From G963678255 sp963678255 (GTDB lineage: Bacteria; Cloacimonadota; Cloacimonadia; Cloacimonadales; WRIO01), in assembly GCA_963678255.2 (NCBI GenBank), contig CAXXTW010000001.1, forward strand, positions 310,001 through 374,000: a DNA stretch of 64,000 nt, in the 5' to 3' direction. The stretch's first letter is position 1, and every line of letters begins with the position of its first letter. The notes under the pieces are model-generated. The model saw only the letters and a program-made list of their open reading frames with translations, made no database searches and had not been told where the DNA came from. Below are positions 1-8,910 of the stretch, piece by piece. The position numbers and the translations under genes are program-made.

Positions 1-1680
1 TTGAATACATTCAGATAAAAAGACTGAATTCAGATATTTACGTACTTTTGGTTTTAATCCGAAAGATACATTACTAACCCCCATTAAAGAGTTGATTTCA
101 GGATGATTTTTTTCAATATAATCAATCATTTTCAGAGATTCGACACCAGCTTCGCGATAGCTATCTTCACCTGTTGCTAAAGAAAAAGTTAAGCAATCAA
201 AAAAGATATTTTCATTAGGGTAATTCAGGCTTTTGCAAATATCAATAAAACGAATTAGAATATTTTTTTTATGTTCAAAATCTTTTGCCATGCCAGTCTC
301 ATCAATAGCTAAGCAAATTAAAGAAGCATTCATATTATGACACATGGAGACAAATTTTCTTACTCTGTCATCCCCATCTTCAAAATTAATAGAATTAACA
401 ATTGGTTTTCCTCCAATATTTTCCAAAGCTTTGTATATAGATTCATAACTTGTGCTATCAATCATTAAAGGAGTTTGAATATTTAAATTTAATTTTGGAA
501 TAAAGACAGACATATCTTCAACTTCATTACGATTTAAATCAGCTAAACAAACATCCAGGACATGAGCACCTTCTTCTTGTTGTTCTCGACAAACTTCCAA
601 CATCTCTTCCCATTTTTCTTCTTGCAATAGTTTTCTGAATTTTTTAGAGCCATTGGTGTTTGCTCTTTCGCCAATAATGAGAGGTTTTGGTTGAACATTG
701 ACAGATTGAGTCATATAAAGAGAAGTTAAATGATTATCTGTTTTAATGAGTCTTTTCTGAGGGACAATATCTTTAACTTTTTCAGCTAAAGCTTTAATAA
801 ATTCCGGGTTGGTTCCACAACATCCACCAACTATGTTAATATTATATTTTCTAGTTAAATTTGCCATGATCTCGGAGAACTCAATAGGGCTTAAATCATA
901 AGATAAAACACCATTTTTTACTATTGGCAAACCGGCATTTGGCAATAAAGAAATAAATCGGTTACTATATTGACTTAAGACTTTGACATAAGGTTCCATA
1001 TAATGAGGACCCGTTCCGCAATTTATACCGATCACATCGACATTCATTTGATGAAAAGTTTGTAAAAAAGTCATAGTATCTGGTCCGACCAGCATCTGTC
1101 CATTATCCTGCATAGTGGCTTGAATGATAATAGGAATTTCCATCTTTTTATTAGAAAAAACTTCATAAGCAGCATTAAGTACAGCTTTTATATGAAGAGG
1201 ATCCTGATTTGTCTCAATTTGTAAACAATCGACTCCCGCTTCAATTAAGGCTTCGATTTGTACAAAATAGATATATTTTTGTTCATTAAAACCGATATGA
1301 TTTAAAGAAGGGAGTTTTGTACCAGGGCCGACAGAACCTGAGATAAAACGAGGTTTATCATGAGTAGAAAAAGCATTGGCAACCTCACGAGCATTCTGTA
1401 CAGCTTTTGTATTGATCTCTTTTACCCTTTTTTCCAATCCATATTCAAGGAGAGAGGTATAATTCGCATTAAAAGTATTAGTTTCAATAACCTGCGCACC
1501 TGCTATTAAATATTGAGAGTGTATTTCTTTAATAATTTCTGGTTTAGCGATGCTTAAAAAGTCATTACATTCAAAGCCTTGAAAATCATCTTTTGTTAAA
1601 TTGTACCGTTGAATCATCGTTCCCATAGCGCCGTCAAAAACGACGACTTGCTTCTTAAATAAGTCTGTTAATTTATTCAT
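1..1680 (-). CDS. metH: Methionine synthase MetH, N-terminal part (partial at window edge)
   Basis: Cobalamin-dependent methionine synthase transfers a methyl group from methyltetrahydrofolate to homocysteine. The 560 codons visible here read without a stop to the left edge of the window. They contain the homocysteine-binding barrel, with zinc ligands in INCGTGP and VGGCCGTNP, then the start of the pterin-binding domain (IGERANTNGSKKF and EEGAHVLDV). The cobalamin and reactivation domains would lie outside the window, so full-length MetH versus a split enzyme cannot be judged. The ATG at 1680 follows GAGGA with normal spacing and sits about 20 nt downstream of a strong promoter. Family assignment is secure. 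Confidence 0.95.
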   Translation of the reverse strand, partial: MNKLTDLFKKQVVVFDGAMGTMIQRYNLTKDDFQGFECNDFLSIAKPEIIKEIHSQYLIAGAQVIETNTFNANYTSLLEYGLEKRVKEINTKAVQNAREVANAFSTHDKPRFISGSVGPGTKLPSLNHIGFNEQKYIYFVQIEALIEAGVDCLQIETNQDPLHIKAVLNAAYEVFSNKKMEIPIIIQATMQDNGQMLVGPDTMTFLQTFHQMNVDVIGINCGTGPHYMEPYVKVLSQYSNRFISLLPNAGLPIVKNGVLSYDLSPIEFSEIMANLTRKYNINIVGGCCGTNPEFIKALAEKVKDIVPQKRLIKTDNHLTSLYMTQSVNVQPKPLIIGERANTNGSKKFRKLLQEEKWEEMLEVCREQQEEGAHVLDVCLADLNRNEVEDMSVFIPKLNLNIQTPLMIDSTSYESIYKALENIGGKPIVNSINFEDGDDRVRKFVSMCHNMNASLICLAIDETGMAKDFEHKKNILIRFIDICKSLNYPNENIFFDCLTFSLATGEDSYREAGVESLKMIDYIEKNHPEINSLMGVSNVSFGLKPKVRKYLNSVFLSECIQ

Positions 1681-1708
1681 AAGATCCTCATCAATCCAAA
1701 TTTGTTCA

Positions 1709-1737
1709 AGTATAATATATATATAACTTTCTGTCAA
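1709..1737 (-). promoter_or_regulatory. Sigma-70 promoter of metH
   Basis: On the minus strand a perfect TTGACA (1732-1737) is followed by a 17-nt spacer and TATACT (1709-1714). The predicted start of transcription is about 20 nt upstream of the metH ATG. No S-adenosylmethionine or cobalamin riboswitch fits in so short a leader. Confidence 0.75.
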
Positions 1738-1880
1738 CCTCAATGAAAAATCTCTATTTTTTAAAGCTTTTATTAAGTCTCGATTGTGCTAAAATCAGTA
1801 AAACCTAAAAATTTATTGACAAATTCAGTTAAAAATATCAACTTTACAACCAAAGACCCAAAAACTAAAAGGAGATGGTT

Positions 1881-4229
1881 ATGAAGAAACAAATTCTTGT
1901 TTTAACCCTGATGCTCGTTCTTGTCAGTTTTCTTATTGCTGATAACGTTCAATTTCAAAAAATGTTAAAAGCAAAAAAGACAAACACTACAAAAAACACA
2001 AGAGAAGACGTCATTCATTATTCAAATGATTTTGAAACCCCCTTTACATGGACCCATTATGACGGATCTATTCCTGCTCATACATGGCATCTAACAAACA
2101 ACACAAGCCTTACCTATGGTGGAACTGGTTACAGCTGGTTTCCTGGACAGGATGAACTTGGAACAAATGGTGGTTATCTTGATCGCCAATATATCGTATT
2201 AGATACTCCAGTTATTAATGTTCCTACAGCAAATCCAACTTTAACTTTTAAAATGAAATTTAAAGTAGAAGCAATTGGTTCAAGCCCAGATCTTCCACAA
2301 TATAACGGTTGGGACGCTCTTAATGTTCGTATCTCTATTAATGGTGGACAAACTTGGACTGTTTTAACCGGTTTACCCGCTTATAGTGCTACTTCCATGT
2401 ATGGCTTCGGATTTCACGGCGAAGGCACAAATATACCTGGCTGGGGTGGAAACTCAACAGCTATCGCTGGAAATACCAATGGTTGGGTTAATGCAAGTTT
2501 TGACTTAGCAGCTTACCAAGGACAAGATGTTAAAATTCGTTTTGCTTTTGCTTCTGATCCTGCACAATGTACAACCGATGATGCTTCTTTGTTTGGCTGG
2601 GTTGTAGATAATATCGTATTGGGTACGTTTAATGGTGTTTTTGATACAAATGATACAATGGGCATGGTTCCAGGAACCCCAGTTCCACTCGGTGGAGACG
2701 AATGGCATATTGCAGAATATCCACAAGCTCCATCACCAAGTCATGTTTTATCATGTACAAATGCTCAAGGAACTTATAATGTCGGCATGATGAATTATGT
2801 CGAAACAGAATTAATTACTCTTCCACAAAGCGAAAATATTCATGCTGATTTTCAAATTCGCGGTTCATTTACTGATCCTGATGAATTTCCTGAAGTTGAA
2901 TATTTTGGATGGGAAATATCTATAGATAATGGTGTTTCTTGGAGAGCAATGAGTAATCCAACAGCTAATGAAGACAGTACAAATTATGTATATTCTGACG
3001 TTCCTGACGCTTTCACTTCTTTTGTTGAAGGTTATAATGGAAACGGGCATGCTTCTGGCAATGTTTCATTTTTTGCAGGTCAACCAGTAAAATTTAGATG
3101 GTATTTCCGTTCAGATGCAGACGCTCCTAATGGCGAAGGTATAATGATAGATGATTTTAAAATTGTTTATTCACAATTTTCACCTGCACCTACAAACCTA
3201 ACAGCAGTTAGATCTGGCAGTGCTATCAATTTAGCTTGGACGGTGCCTACTCTTAACAACCGTGAACTTGAAGGTTATAAAGTTTATCGTTCTACAACTT
3301 CAGGATCTGGTTATACCATGATCTCTGAAATTGGTGCAACTTCACCTTCTTATGTTGACGCATCTCCTGTAGCAAACTCTGCTAATTATTATGTTGTTAC
3401 TACCATTTGGAGTGCATTAGAATCACAATATTCAAATGAAGCTGCTGAATATATGCATACAGATACAACTCATGAATTATTCTATCATGATGGAGTTGCA
3501 GAAAATGGTATTGCATCTTCGGGTTCAATCGCATCTTTATATACTCCAATATATCATGGAACTGATCCGATAAATATTACTGCATTAAAATTCTTTGTTC
3601 ATACAAAAACAGCCAATAATCTCCAATTAAAAATATGGGATGCTACAGGTACCGAAGGAACTCCAGGCACAGAATTGTTTGGGATGAATCTAGTTTCAGC
3701 TCAAATCCAACCAGGTTGGAATTATGTTGTTTTACCTGCTGAATCTCAAGTAACTTTAACTTCTGGGTCTTTCTATATTGGTTTCCAAATGACAGCAGCC
3801 AGCCCAAAAATTGGTATTGATACAGGCAATCATGGTCGTTCATACACAAAAACAGGATCAAATGGCCCATGGACATCTGTTATTGCTGGGAATTATCTGA
3901 TTAATGCATTCTATGATAACGGTTCAGGTTCTAGTGATATTATAATTAATCCAACAAAACTTACTGCTTGTAATTATCCTAATCCTTTCAATCCCGAAAC
4001 TTCTATTCAGTTCAACATGCCTACAAACGGACAGGTTAGTGTTAAGATATTTAATACTAAAGGTCAGATTGTAAGAGAATTATTTAATGGAAAGATGGAA
4101 CAAGGTCATAATGAATTAGTATGGAAAGGTGTTGATAATAACGGTAAAAACGTTAGTAGCGGCATTTATTTCTACCAAATCAAAACTTCAAACCAATCAA
4201 TCATGAACAAAATGATGTTGATAAAATAA
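1881..4229 (+). CDS. Secreted MAM/FN3-like protein with C-terminal sorting domain
   Basis: A roughly 780-residue exported protein with a clear signal peptide (MKKQILVLTLMLVLVSFLIA). Two MAM-like or 'choice-of-anchor J' jelly-roll segments occupy about residues 40-250 and 260-430 (NDFETPFTWTHYDG at the first). A fibronectin type III domain follows near 435-525 (LEGYKVYRSTTSGSGYTMI), then a further beta domain. The last ~85 residues are a FlgD-Ig/Por-secretion-tail domain with YPNPFNPETSIQF, ending KMMLIK. Start choice: GGAG at 1871-1874 abuts an ATG at 1875, but lies 6 nt before the ATG at 1881, so 1881 is preferred. It is probably a surface or secreted adhesin or degradative accessory protein; no catalytic motif was recognised. 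Confidence 0.85.
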   Translation: MKKQILVLTLMLVLVSFLIADNVQFQKMLKAKKTNTTKNTREDVIHYSNDFETPFTWTHYDGSIPAHTWHLTNNTSLTYGGTGYSWFPGQDELGTNGGYLDRQYIVLDTPVINVPTANPTLTFKMKFKVEAIGSSPDLPQYNGWDALNVRISINGGQTWTVLTGLPAYSATSMYGFGFHGEGTNIPGWGGNSTAIAGNTNGWVNASFDLAAYQGQDVKIRFAFASDPAQCTTDDASLFGWVVDNIVLGTFNGVFDTNDTMGMVPGTPVPLGGDEWHIAEYPQAPSPSHVLSCTNAQGTYNVGMMNYVETELITLPQSENIHADFQIRGSFTDPDEFPEVEYFGWEISIDNGVSWRAMSNPTANEDSTNYVYSDVPDAFTSFVEGYNGNGHASGNVSFFAGQPVKFRWYFRSDADAPNGEGIMIDDFKIVYSQFSPAPTNLTAVRSGSAINLAWTVPTLNNRELEGYKVYRSTTSGSGYTMISEIGATSPSYVDASPVANSANYYVVTTIWSALESQYSNEAAEYMHTDTTHELFYHDGVAENGIASSGSIASLYTPIYHGTDPINITALKFFVHTKTANNLQLKIWDATGTEGTPGTELFGMNLVSAQIQPGWNYVVLPAESQVTLTSGSFYIGFQMTAASPKIGIDTGNHGRSYTKTGSNGPWTSVIAGNYLINAFYDNGSGSSDIIINPTKLTACNYPNPFNPETSIQFNMPTNGQVSVKIFNTKGQIVRELFNGKMEQGHNELVWKGVDNNGKNVSSGIYFYQIKTSNQSIMNKMMLIK

Positions 4230-4236
4230 TGGCTAT

Positions 4237-4265
4237 TCCGGGGTTAACACCCCGGATTCCTTTTT
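4237..4265 (+). terminator. Intrinsic terminator after the MAM/FN3 protein
   Basis: TCCGGGG at 4237-4243 pairs with CCCCGGA at 4250-4256 around a TTAACA loop and is followed by a T-rich tract (TTCCTTTTT). It lies 8 nt past the stop codon, so this gene is probably monocistronic. Confidence 0.85.
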
Positions 4266-4357
4266 ATAATGAGAATGTCGCATATTTGAAATTATCTAAT
4301 TTAATTTGAAATATGGGACTTTTTCAATAAAGTGTTAAATTAAAAATAGGAGAAAAT

Positions 4358-7300
4358 ATGAAGAAACTCATAAGTATGATGATTCTTTTGGTTGTTGTTT
4401 TGACTACATTATTTGCTTCACTTCCCAATGAAGAAGGAAGTTTTGAGCCAAACTCAATCATTTTATGCTTCACAAAAGAAGCTATTAATAGTAATGTTGG
4501 AGCTGTAAATATCAGTACAGAAAACGGTTGTGTTCAAATTGGCGTAAAATCATTTGATCAATTAGCTAAAAAATACGAGTTTACCAGTTTAGAAAGACGT
4601 TATTGGGTTGCAGATCAGGAATGGTGTGATACCAATGGTGCATTCCCAATGAATATTTTTAAAGTAGTATTAAAAGATAGTTCCAAATTAGAAGAAGCGA
4701 TTTCAGCATTAGAAAAAGACACAAATATAATATTTGCAGAACATGAAGCTATCATGAAATTTGATTTCACTCCAAATGATCCTTTAGCAAATCTACAATA
4801 TCATTTAGACAAACTACAAGCTTATGATCTATGGGATATTTTTAAAGGTGATTCTACTATAGTTGTTGGTATCGTTGACTCAGGAACAAAATGGAATCAT
4901 GAAGATTTAAGAGCTAATATCTGGATTAACCAAGCGGAGTTAAATGCTGGAATGAGTATTAATTGGGAAACTGGTGAAATACTTGGTGGCAATAATATGG
5001 ATGATAATGTTCCTCCAAACGGAAAAGCAGATGATCTTATTGGTTGGGATTTCTGGGGAACAAACTCAGGCAGTCAAGATAATAATCCATATCAGAATTT
5101 TGATGGTGAGAATAATCATGGTACTCACGTAGCTGGTTGTGTTGGTGCTGTATCAAATAACGGTCTTGGTGTGGCTAGCATTCCTATGAAAGTCAAATTA
5201 ATGATTTCAAAACATTCATCAAACACAACTAATGAACCAAGTGTTCATACTGGTGAAAGCGGAATCTATTATTGCGCTGACAGTGGAGCTGATATTATAA
5301 ATTGTAGTTGGGGTGGAAGAAGTGGTAGTAGTGCCTCTATCAATGCTGTAAACTATGCTTTTAACAAAGGTTCTTTAGTTATCGCTGCCGCTGGTAATGA
5401 CAATCTCGATCATGCGACCAGTCATCATTGGCCTTCAGATGCCCCTAATGCAATTTGTATTGCAGCAACAGATCAAAATGATCAAAAAGCAAGCTTTTCA
5501 GATTATGGTACAGATATAGATTTATGTTCTCCAGGTGTAGCTATCCGTTCAACTATTTACAGTGCTTCTGGTGCGAGTACTTATGCTGCTTTTGATGGAA
5601 CATCTATGGCTTCTCCAGTTGCAGCAGGAGTAGCAGCCATGGTAAAAGCCACTCATCCTAATTATACACCTGCTCAAATTCGTACCAGATTACTTGATAC
5701 TGCAGATGAGATTCCTCAAATGGTTATTGGTGAAACTTATTATGGAAAATTAGGTGCTGGCCGCGTTAATGCGTTCAAATCAATTCTTTCAGATGTTGTT
5801 CCTAATCTTAAAATAATAGAAAAGTTAGTTGAAGAAGATCAGGGTGACGGAGATGGTCAACCTAATATTGGAGAACTGATTCGTCTTAAAGTTAAACTTG
5901 AAAATGAATATGGTTGGATTAATGCAACAGATATCGTTGCTAAAATCAGAAATCCTTTTGATAACGGCGTAGTTATTACAGATTCAGTATTAATATATAA
6001 TACAATTACTCAGGGATTTAACAGTTTTTCAACAAATTTTGCAAAATTTCAAGTACCTGCTAATTATCCAGATATGACAATACCATTGGTTTTAAGTTTA
6101 TCAGCTACTGCAAACAATAATTTTAATTACCAAAAAAATATTGAGTTTACGATAGATTTAAGCTTAAATCAAGCAAATTGGCCTTTTCAAACTGATGCTT
6201 CTATAACTGCTACTCCATTAACAGTTAGTTTGAAAAATGATGGGAATAAAATGGTTATCTTTGGAGATCAAAGTGGATTACTTCATTGTTTAAATGCAGA
6301 TAAAACCGAATTGAACGGTTTTCCTGTTGATTTACAATCAACAATTTCAATTGGAGTAGCAGCAGCAAACATTACAGGGGATGATAAACCTGAGATAGTA
6401 GCTACAACACAAAATGGTGGAATCTATTTAGTGGACAACAATGGTCAAATAATAGCTTCAACTCAGTTAGAAGGAACAGTAAAGAGTCAAACAATGATTG
6501 CAGATGTTAATGGTGATGGTCAGCTTGAAGTGATTGCTGGAACTCAAACCAGAAAATTATTTGTTCTTAATGGAGCAACTCTGCAGCCTTTAACTGGTTT
6601 TCCAATAGATTTAGGAGCGCCAATAATTGCATCAATGACTGTTGCTGATGTTAATGGTGATGATATAAACGATATATTAGTTGCCACAACGAATTCATTA
6701 CATGCTATAAATGTTGCAACCCAAACTGATATTACTGGTTGGCCATATGCCTTGACAAGTCCTTCAAACCATGGTCCTTCTGTAGGTAATTTTGACAGTA
6801 ATCTTGATACAAAAGAAATTGTTATTGCTGGATCATCTACCAGTAATGCTCAGATTGTTATTCTTAATTCTAATGGAACTGTTTTATCATCAACCACTAC
6901 GCCTTCAGCAGTGAAGACAGAGATATCAGTCATTAACATGAATAATGATAATATTAATGAAATAGCTTATGTTGATTATACAGGGAATTTATTTGTTCGT
7001 AATGGAGAGTTAGTACCTTTAGAAGGGTATCCAAAACAAGTTTCAAATTCTAACTTTGAAGGTTCATTAGTCGTATTAGATCTTAATAATGATGGTTCTG
7101 TTGATTTTGGAATGGGAGATAATACAGGGAATTATTATTTAGTATCAGATAATAATACCACAACATTCCCTGGTTTTCCTGTTCATTATTTTGAACCAAT
7201 AAAGGTATCAGCAGTGGTAGATTACTTAGATGATGATCAAGATATTGAATTTATATTCCCAGTATTAAACAAAATGATTTGTATAGATTATAAGCAAGCT

Positions 7301-7678
7301 GCCAGAAACATACAATGGGGAAAATATCGCCAAAATAATTGCAGAACAGCCAATGTTTATTATGCTCCACAAACCAATCAAACAACTACAATACCTTCAA
7401 TCAACAATAAATTAAGCCAAAACTATCCAAATCCTTTCAATCCAGTAACTTCTATCTCATTTACAATCAAAGAAAAATCTAATGTGAAACTTTCAATATA
7501 TAATATTAAAGGTCAATTAGTTAAAACATTGAAAAATGAAGTAATGGCTTCAGGAAAGCATTCAATTGTCTGGAATGGAAAAGATAATAATAATCAAAAT
7601 GTAACTAGCGGAGTTTATTTCTACAAAATCGATAGCAATAATTTCTCTTCAACTAGAAAAATGATTTTAATGAAATAA
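4358..7678 (+). CDS. Secreted subtilisin-like (S8) protease with VCBS/FG-GAP-like repeats and sorting domain
   Basis: An extracellular serine protease of 1106 residues. It has a signal peptide (MKKLISMMILLVVVLTTLFA), a propeptide to about residue 140, and an S8 domain with the catalytic triad Asp174 (GIVDSG), His254 (NNHGTHVAG) and Ser416 (FDGTSMASP), plus oxyanion Asn347 (AAAGN). Residues ~590-1000 hold FG-GAP/VCBS-like beta-propeller blades (IADVNGDGQLEVIAGT, VADVNGDDINDILVAT). The C-terminus has the sorting domain with YPNPFNPVTSISF and ends KMILMK. An AGGAG lies just before the ATG. All catalytic residues are present, so it is likely active after export. Confidence 0.93.
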   Translation: MKKLISMMILLVVVLTTLFASLPNEEGSFEPNSIILCFTKEAINSNVGAVNISTENGCVQIGVKSFDQLAKKYEFTSLERRYWVADQEWCDTNGAFPMNIFKVVLKDSSKLEEAISALEKDTNIIFAEHEAIMKFDFTPNDPLANLQYHLDKLQAYDLWDIFKGDSTIVVGIVDSGTKWNHEDLRANIWINQAELNAGMSINWETGEILGGNNMDDNVPPNGKADDLIGWDFWGTNSGSQDNNPYQNFDGENNHGTHVAGCVGAVSNNGLGVASIPMKVKLMISKHSSNTTNEPSVHTGESGIYYCADSGADIINCSWGGRSGSSASINAVNYAFNKGSLVIAAAGNDNLDHATSHHWPSDAPNAICIAATDQNDQKASFSDYGTDIDLCSPGVAIRSTIYSASGASTYAAFDGTSMASPVAAGVAAMVKATHPNYTPAQIRTRLLDTADEIPQMVIGETYYGKLGAGRVNAFKSILSDVVPNLKIIEKLVEEDQGDGDGQPNIGELIRLKVKLENEYGWINATDIVAKIRNPFDNGVVITDSVLIYNTITQGFNSFSTNFAKFQVPANYPDMTIPLVLSLSATANNNFNYQKNIEFTIDLSLNQANWPFQTDASITATPLTVSLKNDGNKMVIFGDQSGLLHCLNADKTELNGFPVDLQSTISIGVAAANITGDDKPEIVATTQNGGIYLVDNNGQIIASTQLEGTVKSQTMIADVNGDGQLEVIAGTQTRKLFVLNGATLQPLTGFPIDLGAPIIASMTVADVNGDDINDILVATTNSLHAINVATQTDITGWPYALTSPSNHGPSVGNFDSNLDTKEIVIAGSSTSNAQIVILNSNGTVLSSTTTPSAVKTEISVINMNNDNINEIAYVDYTGNLFVRNGELVPLEGYPKQVSNSNFEGSLVVLDLNNDGSVDFGMGDNTGNYYLVSDNNTTTFPGFPVHYFEPIKVSAVVDYLDDDQDIEFIFPVLNKMICIDYKQAARNIQWGKYRQNNCRTANVYYAPQTNQTTTIPSINNKLSQNYPNPFNPVTSISFTIKEKSNVKLSIYNIKGQLVKTLKNEVMASGKHSIVWNGKDNNNQNVTSGVYFYKIDSNNFSSTRKMILMK

Positions 7679-7691
7679 GAACACCAATATT

Positions 7692-7724
7692 AAAAAAGAG
7701 CGGGATTTTAATCCCGCTCTTTTT
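7692..7724. terminator. Bidirectional intrinsic terminator
   Basis: AAAAAGAGCGGGAT pairs with ATCCCGCTCTTTTT around a four-base TTTA loop. The flanking A and T runs let it act on both strands. It separates the convergent protease gene and the flavoprotein gene. Confidence 0.9.
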
Positions 7725-7745
7725 CTATTCAACATTTAAATTTTA

Positions 7746-8900
7746 TTATTTAAATAATTCCATACCCGAAAAATCACGATAAGGATCAAATGATTGTAAG
7801 ATATGATGATCATCTTCAGTCATTTCATTCAGTACTATACGAGTTAACAATTCGCCTAAACCAGGTCCCAACATAAATCCCTGACCACACATGCCAACAG
7901 CTTGAATAAAGTTAGGAACTTCCTTTGTCAACCCGACGATTGGGAAACCATCAGGTGTCATGGGATATTGACCTCTCCACTGTCTTCTAACTTTTAAATT
8001 TGCTAAACGAGGATAGATCTGAAGCATTCTTTTTGAGCAGAGTGGTAAAAATTCAGAAGTTGCATCATTATCTGTCCCCAAAATTGGAGGATCAGGTGTA
8101 ATACAGAAAACGACTTGACCTTCATGATTTTGATAAAAATAGAAATTCTTAGAACCTTTATCAGGTCTCATATCCACAACCATTGGTTCAAAGAATCTTT
8201 TCACAGGATCAGTAATTGCAGCTTCATGACAGTCAGGATTTACAGGGCAAACAAGATTTATCATTTGTGAAATTTCTTTTGCATAGTTTCCAGCAGCATT
8301 AATGACATATTTTGCAGAATAGGTTCCTTTATCTGTAATCACGTCTTTAACCTGATTTCCTTCAAGAGTCATATTAATAACTTTTTCTTTGAACTTGTAT
8401 TCAGCACCAAATTCTAGGCTTTTGAAATAGAAAGCATTACCAGTTAACAAGGGAGAACAGCTTCCATCATCAGGAGAAAAAGTTGAGCCAATAAGGTTTT
8501 CCATGGTGATTCCTGGAACTAATTGATTATATTCTTCTGGAGATATCCATTTGATATTTAAGCCAAAGGATAATTGAATTTTCATCAGGTTTTTTAAGGT
8601 CGTTTCATCTTTTTCAGTATAGGCAGGATAGCTATATCCATTGGACATCCAACCGATATCGTCACCATAGACATCTTCCCATTTAGATAAAATTTCTATA
8701 CTTCTTAGACATATTTTAATCTTTCCAAAATCTGAATGAGTGGCACGAATACCCCCAATTGCTTTTTTATTATTTCCCTGACCAGGAGAACTAAAAGGAT
8801 CAATAACCAAAACTTTTAGTTTTCTTTGAGAGAGATACATTGCAGCAGGCACTCCGATAGATCCTGCCCCGATAACTATTACATCATAAATCTTACTCAT
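7746..8900 (-). CDS. FAD-dependent DAO-family oxidoreductase (amine/proline dehydrogenase beta-like)
   Basis: A 384-residue glycine/D-amino-acid-oxidase family protein. The N-terminus has the FAD-binding VIVIGAGSIGVPAAMYL fold, and the C-terminal half has the family pattern (RRQWRGQYPMTPDGFPIVG, then GQGFMLGPGLGELL). Such proteins are catalytic subunits of sarcosine oxidase, opine oxidase, cyanide synthase and archaeal proline dehydrogenase complexes. The ATG at 8900 has AAGGAG 7 nt upstream; an in-frame TTG at 8930 would overlap the upstream gene and has no ribosome-binding site. It lies 10 nt after the iron-sulfur flavoprotein gene, so the pair almost certainly forms one complex oxidising an amine or imino acid. 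The substrate cannot be deduced. Confidence 0.85.
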   Translation of the reverse strand: MSKIYDVIVIGAGSIGVPAAMYLSQRKLKVLVIDPFSSPGQGNNKKAIGGIRATHSDFGKIKICLRSIEILSKWEDVYGDDIGWMSNGYSYPAYTEKDETTLKNLMKIQLSFGLNIKWISPEEYNQLVPGITMENLIGSTFSPDDGSCSPLLTGNAFYFKSLEFGAEYKFKEKVINMTLEGNQVKDVITDKGTYSAKYVINAAGNYAKEISQMINLVCPVNPDCHEAAITDPVKRFFEPMVVDMRPDKGSKNFYFYQNHEGQVVFCITPDPPILGTDNDATSEFLPLCSKRMLQIYPRLANLKVRRQWRGQYPMTPDGFPIVGLTKEVPNFIQAVGMCGQGFMLGPGLGELLTRIVLNEMTEDDHHILQSFDPYRDFSGMELFK

Positions 8901-8910
8901 GAAAAACTCC

